Shown one piece after another: positions 20,930 through 30,800 of a DNA stretch of 41,858 nt. The DNA is from a virus: positions 1 through 41,858 of IMG/VR virus record IMGVR_UViG_3300021083_000322; one strand, written 5' to 3'. Every line of letters begins with the position of its first letter. The stretch's first letter is position 1. The notes beneath the pieces are model-generated. The model made no database searches. It was not told the origin of the DNA and worked only from the letters and a program-made list of their open reading frames with translations. Made by a program: the position numbers and the translations under genes.

Positions 20930-21562
20930 ATGAACGAATTAATCGAAGTATCCAAAAATACTACAAGTGTAGTAGCAAAGCAAACAAGAACTAAAAGACC
21001 AAAAGTTAACTCACTCGGCAACAAAGAATTAGATAAAGCAGAAGAGCAATTTAAAGACTTCGATAATCAAATCAAGGAAATGACTCATGATCGCATGAAT
21101 GAAGCTCCTAAACTTGAAGTTGAACAGCAAACAAAACTATCACAACAAGAAATTCATAACTCAAAAGCTATTTATCTTAAACCACATAAAATTATAGCAA
21201 GTAGAGAAAAATTCAATGAGAAATGGAGAACACAATATGACTTTGATAAAGAGTATGTCCAATTTATTGCAGAAAATAAAGAGATTATCGGAGAAGACTT
21301 GGATTTATGGACAAAACCCTATCCTGGCATGCCAGCGGAAGAATGGAAAGTCCCAACTAATAAACCAATTTGGGGACCACGTTATTTAGCCGAACAAATT
21401 AAAAGAAAATCTTACCATAGATTGGTCATGAAAGAAGTTCCAACACAAAATACTGGAGTTGGTCAATTTTATGGATCCATGGCAGTCGATACAACTATTC
21501 AACGTATTGATGCACTTCCAGTAAGTAACCGTAAATCAATATTTATGGGAGTAAATGGTTAA
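20930..21562 (+). CDS. Conserved virion-region protein, 210 aa
   Basis: Charged, helical and probably disordered N-terminus (residues 1-70), then a conserved block 'SREKFNEKWRTQYDFDKEYV', 'IAENKEIIGEDLDLW', 'KPYPGMPAEEWKVP' and 'GPRYLAEQIKRK...HRLVM'. I recognise this block from proteins located between capsid and connector genes in related phages. Function not established; no enzymatic motif. It begins 12 bases after the previous stop and its own stop is 2 bases before the connector gene. Confidence 0.6.
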   Translation: MNELIEVSKNTTSVVAKQTRTKRPKVNSLGNKELDKAEEQFKDFDNQIKEMTHDRMNEAPKLEVEQQTKLSQQEIHNSKAIYLKPHKIIASREKFNEKWRTQYDFDKEYVQFIAENKEIIGEDLDLWTKPYPGMPAEEWKVPTNKPIWGPRYLAEQIKRKSYHRLVMKEVPTQNTGVGQFYGSMAVDTTIQRIDALPVSNRKSIFMGVNG

Positions 21563-21564
21563 GG

Positions 21565-22794
21565 ATGAATCTTTTAAATGATATTATCACTTATGTCCGA
21601 AGAATAGTAAAAGCACCTTCCAATACTGTTCTTACAGATGATCTGATTATCGATTATATCAATCGTTTTTGGATCATGGATGTAGATGCTCGTATTCAAT
21701 TATTTGATCTCAAAACACAATATCAATTTCAAACTTCACCAGGTGTTGATCGCTATAATATGCCACTTTATAGTGTTCAACCTCTTCCTGGTGGAGAAGA
21801 TGCTGCAATGTATCCAGTTTATCAAGGATTTGTTGATCCTTGTTATATCAATGGTATACAAGTTCCACTTCAAACTCAAAAGAACTCTTTTGAAAATATT
21901 TGGCCTAATATAACTCAAAATTTAGGAGTTGTTGGAATAGGAAATGGAACAAGAGGCCCATATACTCTTAATTTTCCAATCATATCTCCAAATCCTCCAC
22001 AAAACCCTCCTTTCAATGGTTTTATTAGAGGTCATATTGATATCACAGGAATTATCTCTACCGATTTAAATGTAGATCCTCCAGTAGTCACAAGTTTAAC
22101 GGCTGAGGGAGTAACGGGATCGATTGCAACAATGCCTGTAACAAGTGTTGAATCTGCCGTGTTTATTACCTCAATTGATGCAACAGGAGCGATTGTAGTT
22201 GTCCAGGATAGTGGACAGTTTCTTAATGGAAATGTCAATTATGGTCTATTGATGCAACCAGGAAAAGCACCTCTTGGAAATCTACCACTTCAAAATCTTG
22301 GATCAGGTGATACATATAGTACGACCTCAAATACTATTGGATATTTTACAGGTATTGCAAATGTCACTTTTCCTGTAGCTATTCCAATTGGACAAGATAT
22401 TAATGCTCAATGTTTCTACTTTGAATCGGGTCTGCCAAGAGGAATGTTATATTACAATAATGTCCTTACCCTTAGAAGTCCTCCAGATCAGTCTTATCTT
22501 GTTGAATTGGATGCCTATTTAACACCAGCAGCTTTCTTTGCAACAACCGCAGCAATTCCTTTCGCTTATATGGCTGAATATATAGCTAGAGGCGCAGCTA
22601 GAAAACTTCTTTCCGATACAGGAGATGTTGATCAATTTCAATTTTATGAATCTCTATTCAAAGAACAGGAAGCATTAGTTTGGAAACGTTCACAAAGAAT
22701 TTTTACAAGTAATAGAACAGAAACAATCTATAGCCAGGGCTTTGGTGGTCAAGGAAATGGATTCAATAATCAAGGTGGATCAGGAACAATATGA
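21565..22794 (+). CDS. Head-to-tail connector/adaptor-like protein, 409 aa
   Basis: The N-terminal helices ('DIITYVRRIVKAPSNTVLTD' and 'LIIDYINRFWIMDVDARI') followed by 'LKTQYQFQT.PGVDRYNMP' are characteristic of adaptor proteins that dock under the portal in short-tailed phages. A beta-rich insertion (about 130-290) includes another extended domain, and 'YIARGAARKLLSDTGDVDQF' near 345-365 is the conserved C-terminal helix region. AAGGATG gives the start. Stop and next start overlap (ATGA). Confidence 0.7.
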   Translation: MNLLNDIITYVRRIVKAPSNTVLTDDLIIDYINRFWIMDVDARIQLFDLKTQYQFQTSPGVDRYNMPLYSVQPLPGGEDAAMYPVYQGFVDPCYINGIQVPLQTQKNSFENIWPNITQNLGVVGIGNGTRGPYTLNFPIISPNPPQNPPFNGFIRGHIDITGIISTDLNVDPPVVTSLTAEGVTGSIATMPVTSVESAVFITSIDATGAIVVVQDSGQFLNGNVNYGLLMQPGKAPLGNLPLQNLGSGDTYSTTSNTIGYFTGIANVTFPVAIPIGQDINAQCFYFESGLPRGMLYYNNVLTLRSPPDQSYLVELDAYLTPAAFFATTAAIPFAYMAEYIARGAARKLLSDTGDVDQFQFYESLFKEQEALVWKRSQRIFTSNRTETIYSQGFGGQGNGFNNQGGSGTI

Positions 22795-23351
22795 CAAACT
22801 GGACTTTTGACGACACAATACCTGCAACCAATGATAATCCCTCTGATGATCAACCTGGAATGCTCGATAATAATATATCTACTTTAGGAATTATAGCAAT
22901 TAATCACGTTGGTTTTAATTTTAATAATGGCGGTCAACATACCGCAATTCAATTTAATATCGATGCCGATTATACTCCATCAGGAACAGTTAGTCCGCCA
23001 GCATTATTTATAACTTTTGGAGTTCCTGTTCCTCAACTTCGATTTTACTCTGGTACACCTGGAGAAAGTGCTAATCAATATACAAGTGCAACAAATTGGA
23101 GTACCTTTCTTTTTAATGGAATGATTATGAAAGGGGGTACAATTACAACAACAGGATTAGTTACAGTTTATACATTTAGTGCATTAACTTTAAATGATTA
23201 TCCTAATAATAATTATAGTATTGTACTTACTCCTTTAGTTGTAATAAACGGATTATCTTTTGCCGTTACTGCAATTTCAACAAGTGGATTTACTGTAACT
23301 ACAAATGCTGTAACACCTTATTCTTTATACTTTATGGCAATAGGTAATTAA
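22791..23351 (+). CDS. Virion protein, beta-rich, 186 aa
   Basis: Coupled to the connector gene by an ATGA overlap. The N-terminus (NWTFDDTIPATNDNPSDDQP) is typical of proteins that sit next to connectors or carry fibre attachment regions; 'FDD..P...NNPSDDQP.M..N' recurs in phage tail-associated proteins. The rest is Thr/Asn/Gly-rich beta. Precise role unknown. Confidence 0.55.
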   Translation: MTNWTFDDTIPATNDNPSDDQPGMLDNNISTLGIIAINHVGFNFNNGGQHTAIQFNIDADYTPSGTVSPPALFITFGVPVPQLRFYSGTPGESANQYTSATNWSTFLFNGMIMKGGTITTTGLVTVYTFSALTLNDYPNNNYSIVLTPLVVINGLSFAVTAISTSGFTVTTNAVTPYSLYFMAIGN

Positions 23352-23355
23352 AAAG

Positions 23356-26193
23356 ATGGGCGAAAAGATTATAATTGGCCCAATCAATAAAGGCTTAAGA
23401 ACAGATCGACTTCCATTCATTATCGATAATGATTCATTTCCTGTTCTTATTAATGCATATCAGTGGAGAGGACGAGTTAAAAGAAAAAGAGGAACTTCAT
23501 TTCTCAATCGATTAAGTCGCTTTTTCAATTCACTTTCTACTATTTATTCTTCAGTGGCTACACAAACTCTAGGAACAGATGATTCAGGAAATCTTTTAAC
23601 AGGTTTTATTAATATTGAAACATTAACTCCTAATGCCAATCTTGTGCCTGGAACTATAACAATTCATGATCAAACTAATGGTTTAACTTATACTGATGAT
23701 GGACTTGGTAATATTCTTCAAGGTGTAACTATTTCAGGTTCAGTAAATTATGTGTCTGGTTTGATTATAATTACTGGAAGAGCTGGCGATGTGATAGATG
23801 CTAATTTTATCTATTATCCAATACTTCCAGTGATGGGTTTACGTGACTTTATTAATGCAAGTACTGTTTATCCAGGAACAATTGCTTTTGACACAAAATA
23901 TTCCTATAATATCACAACCTTTTCCCCATATACTCTTTATGATATCAGTTTCTATAAAAACCCAACTGCCAACTCAACAACAATGCCAAGTTATGTTGCT
24001 AAAACTTTAGTAACTCCAACTACATGGAATGGTCAAAATTATCAACAATTTCTTACCATTAATTATCAAGGGGCAATGTGGACAACGAATGGAATTACTG
24101 TTCCTTTCACGAAGACCAATATTGGAATGCAATTTGCTTCTCCGACAACTAGTCCATCTTTAACGGCAGCAACTTGGGTAGATGCGACGACAATGACATT
24201 CACAATAACAGGAAACCCTTTAGTTGTTGGCGATTTTGTTTTTGTTAATGAATTTACTGGTGGATCAGGATTAAATTTTCAGACTGGATATGTCACAGTA
24301 GCAGGAGACACATTTACAGTAGTATTTCCTTTTGCTACGATTGCTGATGAAGTCTATACACTAGGATTAATTCAATATCTTACAAATCGTTCAAACACAA
24401 CTATTGATTGTTTAAGATGGTATGATGGTGATCCAACTAATGGAAGTGCAACTAATCCAGTTTTTAACGGTCGATTGGGTTGGGTAAACTTTGCGCCACC
24501 TCTTTCACAATTTTCTTACTCAATTTCAAAACTTCCACAAGCACAATATTATCTTGTTGGAGCGCGTTTAATCTTTCCTTTTAAAGGTAGACTCTTATTC
24601 TTTGGACCAATAGTGCAAACTTCGACTCCTAATAGTCAAGTCTATCTTCAAGATACTATCATATTCAGTCAAAACGGAACGCCATATTATACCGCTTCCT
24701 ATACAAATGAACCGATTGTTACAAATGATACACCAACTTCAGCAAATATTATCTTCAATCCTCTTTTAGTACCTATTAATCAAACTGCGACATCACCAAG
24801 TTGGTTTGAAGATCAGACAGGATTTGGAGGATTTTATAGTCCAGGTATTGACTTACCAATTCTTACTGTTAGTCCAAATGAAGATGCATTAATAGTTGGA
24901 TTTTTTAATACATTTCAAACAAAGTTAGTTTATTCTGGTAATGACATTCAACCTTTCGATCTTTTTATCGTCAATTCAGAATTAGGTTCAGCAAGTACAT
25001 TTTCAACAATAAATTTAGATAAAGGTGTATTAACACGGGGGGGGAGAGGTTTTGTCATCACAAATCAGACAGGCGCACAACGTTTTGACCTTTTAATACC
25101 CGATCAAGTCTTTCAGATAAACACTTCCAATAATGGTAATGAGCGATTTTGCTCGCAACGTGACTTTGTTAATGAATGGGTTTACTTTACTTATACATCT
25201 AATCAGTGGAGTAGTATTTTCCCGAATCAAACTCTACTCTATAATTATCGTGATGATTCATGGGCAACCTTTAATGAGTCCTACACGACCTATGGAACCT
25301 TTAGAGTCACAGGTGGTTATACATGGGCAACTATAGGACAGAAGTATAAAACATGGGGATCGTGGAATGTACCATGGAATGCAGGAGCAACAACACTTAA
25401 CAATCCTCAAGTAATTGCAGGTAATCAACAAGGTTTTATTGTCTTTAGAGAAGGTGGAACAACAAATGAATCGCAATCTCTTTATATAGAGGATATTACA
25501 AGCAATACGATCACTTCACCTAATCATGGACTTAATCGTTTGGACTATTTTGTAGTGAATGGTGTTTTAGGGACAATAGGGCCAAATGTTAATGGAATGG
25601 TTTTTCAAGCTGGTTTAGTGACTGCCAATACAATAACCTTTAATCCTACGGTAGTAACAGGAACTTACCCTGGTGGCGGTCTTATCACAAGGATGTATAT
25701 ACCTTTCATTCAAACTAAGCAATTTCCAGTTGCTTGGGGAGATGCTAGAAAGACAAGATTGGGAGTTCAGCAATATCTTCTTAGTAAAACCTATAATTCT
25801 CAAATCAGACTTAATATCTATCTTAGTCAATCTGCAAGTATCCCCTATAATTTAGGCCCAATCGTACCAAGTATTGGATCAACAAACAATAGTTTAATTT
25901 ATTCAAACATTCTTTACACATGCCCAGAGAGTGCAAATTTAGGTTTAACTCCTTTTAATACAAACCTTCTAATGAATTCAGTCATACAAGGTGATACTGC
26001 TTCTTCAGATCAACAACAAATTTGGCATAGAGTCAATACTTCCTTAATTGGCGATACCGTTCAAGTTGGTTTTGATATGTCAGATACCCAAATGAGACAA
26101 GTTGATGCTAATGGCGTACCAATTAATGCTTTTGCAGAGATAGAATTGCATAGTATAATATTGGATGTTTCACCTTCACAGGTAATCGCATGA
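23356..26193 (+). CDS. Tail nozzle/stabilisation-like protein, 945 aa
   Basis: The N-terminus 'IIIGPINKGLRTDRLPFIID' followed by 'LINAYQWRGRVKRKRGT' is the signature start of large nozzle or stabilisation proteins of short-tailed phages (T7 gp12-like or P22 gp10-like role), which form the tail tube and propeller below the adaptor. Long beta-rich regions follow, with an 'HGL' module near 715-735 like those of the 19323 protein. It is larger than T7 gp12 (794). The end overlaps the next gene by 4 bases. Confidence 0.7.
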   Translation: MGEKIIIGPINKGLRTDRLPFIIDNDSFPVLINAYQWRGRVKRKRGTSFLNRLSRFFNSLSTIYSSVATQTLGTDDSGNLLTGFINIETLTPNANLVPGTITIHDQTNGLTYTDDGLGNILQGVTISGSVNYVSGLIIITGRAGDVIDANFIYYPILPVMGLRDFINASTVYPGTIAFDTKYSYNITTFSPYTLYDISFYKNPTANSTTMPSYVAKTLVTPTTWNGQNYQQFLTINYQGAMWTTNGITVPFTKTNIGMQFASPTTSPSLTAATWVDATTMTFTITGNPLVVGDFVFVNEFTGGSGLNFQTGYVTVAGDTFTVVFPFATIADEVYTLGLIQYLTNRSNTTIDCLRWYDGDPTNGSATNPVFNGRLGWVNFAPPLSQFSYSISKLPQAQYYLVGARLIFPFKGRLLFFGPIVQTSTPNSQVYLQDTIIFSQNGTPYYTASYTNEPIVTNDTPTSANIIFNPLLVPINQTATSPSWFEDQTGFGGFYSPGIDLPILTVSPNEDALIVGFFNTFQTKLVYSGNDIQPFDLFIVNSELGSASTFSTINLDKGVLTRGGRGFVITNQTGAQRFDLLIPDQVFQINTSNNGNERFCSQRDFVNEWVYFTYTSNQWSSIFPNQTLLYNYRDDSWATFNESYTTYGTFRVTGGYTWATIGQKYKTWGSWNVPWNAGATTLNNPQVIAGNQQGFIVFREGGTTNESQSLYIEDITSNTITSPNHGLNRLDYFVVNGVLGTIGPNVNGMVFQAGLVTANTITFNPTVVTGTYPGGGLITRMYIPFIQTKQFPVAWGDARKTRLGVQQYLLSKTYNSQIRLNIYLSQSASIPYNLGPIVPSIGSTNNSLIYSNILYTCPESANLGLTPFNTNLLMNSVIQGDTASSDQQQIWHRVNTSLIGDTVQVGFDMSDTQMRQVDANGVPINAFAEIELHSIILDVSPSQVIA

Positions 26194-26669
26194 CAGCTAA
26201 TGTTATCAATCAAGTACCATATGTACGTACAAGTCGACAATTTCCTTTCGATGATGTTGCCCTTTTAGCAATGGAAATTAATAAGGCTTATATTGATATC
26301 GCTAATGTAGTCAATAATCGGGTCATAGGTTTATTTCCAGTTAATCGACCAGCAATTACTGGAGAATCTTACTTTCTCGTTAAAAATAAAAGACAACAAA
26401 CACTTCGACAAGTCTATACATTTACGGCAACAACACCAATCGATCATAATATTGAAGTCATTGATCCTAATCAATTTACATTATGTTTTGGAAGTTATAC
26501 CGATGGGACTAATTCTTATGGTTTGATATTTGGTTCAAACTCAGCGACTACTATTCCAGGACAGATATCATTTTATATTACCGCCACACAAATAATTTTT
26601 ATTGTTGATGGTGCAGCGCCAGCATTAACAAGTGGACGCATAGTTTTGACTTGGCTATCTCAAACGTGA
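26190..26669 (+). CDS. Conserved tail-region protein, 159 aa
   Basis: The sequence begins 'VPYVRTSRQFPFDDVALLAM', a conserved opening of proteins next to nozzle genes in N4-gp56 phages. It continues with helix 'INKAYIDIANVVNNRVIGLF' and a beta C-terminal half ending 'GRIVLTWLSQT'. Short virion protein, perhaps a tail plug or adaptor. Coupled to the nozzle gene by overlap. Confidence 0.6.
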   Translation: MTANVINQVPYVRTSRQFPFDDVALLAMEINKAYIDIANVVNNRVIGLFPVNRPAITGESYFLVKNKRQQTLRQVYTFTATTPIDHNIEVIDPNQFTLCFGSYTDGTNSYGLIFGSNSATTIPGQISFYITATQIIFIVDGAAPALTSGRIVLTWLSQT

Positions 26670-26701
26670 TAATGAGAAAATTTTAGAATATGGGGTAAAA
26701 T

Positions 26702-27277
26702 ATGACATCATTGACAGGTTCAAGAGGGCCAACAGGTGGAAATCAAGGTAACGGAAGACGAACAGGTGATGTAGTCCCAACAGGTTTCAATCTTGGGCAA
26801 CTTCAGCAATTTACACCAGAACAACAGAATCTTTTTGGCGACTTATTTTCTCATGTAGGACAAGATAGTTATACCTCACGTCTTGCAAGAGGTGATCAAG
26901 ATCTTTTCAATGAAATAGAAGCACCTGCATTTCGTCAATTTAGCGGAATACAATCAGGAATAGCCTCTCGTTTTAGTGGAATGGGAAGTTTTGGCGCACG
27001 TAATTCTAGTGGTTTTCAAAATACTCAAACAGCAGCAGGAGTTAATTTTGCACAAGATCTTCAAGCTAATCGTCAAGGACTTCAAAGACAAGCCATTAAA
27101 GACTTAATGGGCATGAGTGAAATGTTATTAAATCAAAGACCTCAACAAAGATTCTTGGAAGAAAAACAACCAAAGAAAAGATCATTCCTTCAAGAATTTT
27201 TATTAGCCTCAGCACCAGGAATTGTTGAAGCAGGGGCAGATTTAGGAAAAGCAGGAATACAGGCTTTAGGAGCTTAA
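26702..27277 (+). CDS. Ejection-type internal virion protein, 191 aa
   Basis: GGGG at 26692-26695 is about 6 bases before ATG 26702. The N-terminus is Gly/Arg-rich and flexible. The middle (FTPEQQNLFGDLFSHVGQDS, then 'APAFRQFSGIQSGIASRFSG') resembles small ejection-associated proteins with 'FTP.Q..L...' and 'F.....G..A.RFSG.GS.GARNSS'. The C-terminus is helical and amphipathic (EFLLASAPGIVEAGADLGKA). Genes in this place encode proteins ejected with DNA. Confidence 0.55.
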   Translation: MTSLTGSRGPTGGNQGNGRRTGDVVPTGFNLGQLQQFTPEQQNLFGDLFSHVGQDSYTSRLARGDQDLFNEIEAPAFRQFSGIQSGIASRFSGMGSFGARNSSGFQNTQTAAGVNFAQDLQANRQGLQRQAIKDLMGMSEMLLNQRPQQRFLEEKQPKKRSFLQEFLLASAPGIVEAGADLGKAGIQALGA

Positions 27278-27284
27278 AAGAATT

Positions 27285-27869
27285 ATGGTAGACATTTTAA
27301 GACATACACCACGTAAAAGTTTCAGTGAAGAATTCGGAAGTGCTTTAGGTTCAGGAGTTTCAAAAGAGGTTTCTAAACATTTTAAAGAAAAAATGGAAAA
27401 AGAAACAAGAGCAGAAAAATATGAACACGAAATAAAAAAAGAAGAATTGCGCGGACAAGTTAGAAAAGATATTGCAACTCAAAAAAGCGAAACAGAGGCA
27501 GAACTTTTAGCACTTCGTAGAAAACAACAAGATCGTTTAGCTCGTGATAGCCTTGCTAAAATTTACGATACCAAGATTAAAGAATTAACGACTCAAATAG
27601 GAAATACACTCAGCCATCTTAGACAACCACTTTTAGAGGAACTAGATAAGGTTAAACAAGAAAGAGATACAGTAATAGGTGTTTCTCAATTATTGGAAAC
27701 TTATAAAGATCAATTTCAAAAAAATCTAGACGAAGAAGATGAAGAAGAAGAGTTAGAAGAATTTGATGAACAAAATCCTGAACATCGAGATATAGCGCAA
27801 AAATTATTTAAATCTCATGGTGATATTGAAGAGGTTAGAAAAATTCTGAAAAGGAACTTTAAACTTTGA
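27285..27869 (+). CDS. Coiled-coil internal virion protein, 194 aa
   Basis: Charged helical protein; coiled coil predicted from about residue 30 to 135 (EKMEKETRAEKYEHEIKKEE onward). A Glu/Asp-rich block near 150-165 follows. Likely an ejection or core protein by position between two other ejection-type genes. The stop TGA (27867-27869) overlaps the TTG that probably starts the next gene. Confidence 0.55.
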   Translation: MVDILRHTPRKSFSEEFGSALGSGVSKEVSKHFKEKMEKETRAEKYEHEIKKEELRGQVRKDIATQKSETEAELLALRRKQQDRLARDSLAKIYDTKIKELTTQIGNTLSHLRQPLLEELDKVKQERDTVIGVSQLLETYKDQFQKNLDEEDEEEELEEFDEQNPEHRDIAQKLFKSHGDIEEVRKILKRNFKL

Positions 27870-30800
27870 ATCATGATCCTCTTTCTTTTCTTTTAACAGA
27901 TACTTCCAAACCGACTACAAGTAAAAAAAAAAAGATAAACTAGCATTTCTTCAAGAACCAGAACTAAAAACAGAACCAGAACTAAAACCAGAACTAGAAC
28001 CAGAAAAAATACAAGAAGTTCCAGAAGAACAAATTACCGAAGAAGAAAACTCACCACAGGAACCAGGATTTTGGCAACGTGTTAAGAAATACTTTACAGA
28101 AGGTGGTTTAGGTAAGGCTGGTGCGCTTCAAGCACAAGTAGGTGGTGGATTCACTAAAGGTATGCCAATACCTCAACCTGAACAAGCCCCGAAAGTCGCA
28201 GCAGAACTTGGAGTAATTTTAGCGGTAGAAGGTGCATTTGCTCCTTTTATTGGAGTAGCAGAAAGTGCAGCAATGGCTCCATTTTTATTAAGTTCATTAG
28301 TTAGGTTGACACAAGCTGGGACAACAGGTGCAGCAGTTGCGACAACAGATAAACTTATAGAAGAAGGTGAGTTTCCCTCTAAAGAAGAACTTTTAGAAAA
28401 TGGTTTAACTTGGATGGCTATTGATGCAGCTTTACAAGCCTTTCATGTTGGTGTTGGAACCACTTATGATTTTGGAAAGGCAGTCAATAATATTGCTAAA
28501 TCAGAGAAGATTCCAAGAACTAAAGTACTTTCCAATCTTTGGGATGCTACTGTCAATTATGTAAAATCAAAATTTGGAAGGACTATCAATCCAAGTGATA
28601 TTACTGTTGAAGATACTGCAATCTTAATTAATAAAGCAAAGACGGCAGAAGAACAGGGTTTAGGTAAAGTCATTGAAGTTGAACCAATTAAACCTAAAGA
28701 AGAAGTTGTTAAACCAGCAGAAATAAGCACGGAAAAACCGAAGAATGAAGTTATTGAATCTAAAGAAGTTAAGAAAACTGAAAAACCTATATCAGAGGAA
28801 AAAATTCCGTCTGTAATAAACACAGAAAAATCTTCTCAAGAATTCCCTAAAAATGAACCTAAATTCGATTTTAGATATGGACAAATGTATTTTCCTTCTG
28901 GTGTAGTTGGTGATTATGTAAAAGATCCACAAGTTAGAAGCGCATTAAAAGAAGTTTTAGATTATCCCGTTAGATTAGTCCATGAATATTTTATGGAAGA
29001 TTTTGGAGTAACGTATAATGGAAAATATTATAGAAACCAACCCCTACATATTAATAAAAATCTTGAAACTAATCCTGAAAAATTACGCAAAATAATTTTA
29101 GAAGAAGCTTTACATCTAATACAGGATAAAAAATTACGTCTAAAGAAAGAGAATTTTCTACTTCCTTATGATGAACAACCTCATGAAATTACTGCAAAGA
29201 AATTTAGTGAATGGGCTAATGAAAAAGAGAAATCTTTAGAGACAAAAGAAATTGAGGAACCATTTAAAAATGGCGAAGAAGAAATAACACAAGAACTCAA
29301 GAGTTTGGAATCCACTAGCGAAGAATTGGATGTACTCCCTGAAGAAAAACCACTTACGAAAAAAGTTAAAAGTCGACTCCCACAAGCAAAAATAAAAGGT
29401 GTTAACCTTCAAGGTAAACAACAAGCGAAAAAACGAAGCGAAATTATTAAGAAGTTCCGTAAAGCTTTTAAAGACCCAATTCGTTTAGGAAAGATAAGTC
29501 AAAGGCGCGCTCTAGGTATTCACAAGATGTGGCCTAAAGTTACACGTCTTTTAAAAGATAATGATATTGAAACGGCAGCGCATGAAATCGGTCACAATCT
29601 TCATACGATTCTTTATGGAGGAAATGCAACAACTCCAAAAACACAAAGGGCCAATGTAGTTAAAGCATTAACGCCTTATCTTAGTGAATTGGAACCTTTT
29701 GGACTTTATGAACCTTATACACTTGAGGGATTTGCAGAATTTACAAGAATGTATGTCACTAATCCTCAAGGCGCAAAAGATTTAGCACCTAATTTCTATA
29801 CTAAATTTGAAAGTGATCTTGATGCACAACATCCAGAACTTAAAAATGCACTTCTTGAAGCAAGAGACTATTATGAAACATATCTTCAAGGAACCCCACA
29901 ATCTAGGATTAGAGCGCATACAAGTTATGCTGAAGATAAAGGAAAACTTCGTAACATTGTTGATTCAATAAAAGATAATTTAAATTTAGAAAAACTTTAT
30001 ACTGATTATCTTGATGATGTCTATCCAGCAAAAAAATTAGTAAGTGAACTTTTTGATGTGCCTATTAGTGAAGTTGAAAATGTAAAAGATGAAAAAAATA
30101 TTTATAGAGCATTAAGAATTTTAAAAGGCGCAGTCGGAAAGGGCGATGTCTTTATATTACATGAAACTTTTGATCCTAAAACTCTTGATAAAATTAATGG
30201 TTCTCTTAAAGATATCATCGATCAACTTCCTGATGAAGAATCTTATAAAGAGTTTAATGATTATTTGATTGCGAGAAGATCAAAAGAACTTCATCGAAGA
30301 GGTTTAGAAACTGGTATTAACCCAGGTGATGCAATTAATGTTGAAGTTGAATTAAGAGCAAAATATGAAAAATTAGCAAAAGAACTTGATCATTATAATG
30401 ATACACTTCTTCAATATGCTGTTAAATCAGGTTTATTATCAGGTCAACAATATAAAGCCATTAAACAAAATAATCTTCTTTATACCCCTTTTCAAAGAGA
30501 TATGGGCGAAGGTAAAGGTACAGGTGGAGTTTCTGGTAAAATTCAGGCAAAACAACCAATAAAAAGAATTAAAGGTTCAACTAGGGAAATCATTGCACCT
30601 CTTGAGAGTATTATCAAAAATACCTATTCGATTATTCTCAATTCTGAAAAAAATTTAGTAGGTCAAACACTTGCTAAAATTAGTACAATGAAAGATGCAG
30701 GTGGTTATGTTGAGCGAGTGCCAACTCCTATAAAATTAAAAGGAAAGATAGAGAAAGAGCAAATTGCAAAAGAATTAGCAAAAAGATTTGAGCAACAAGG

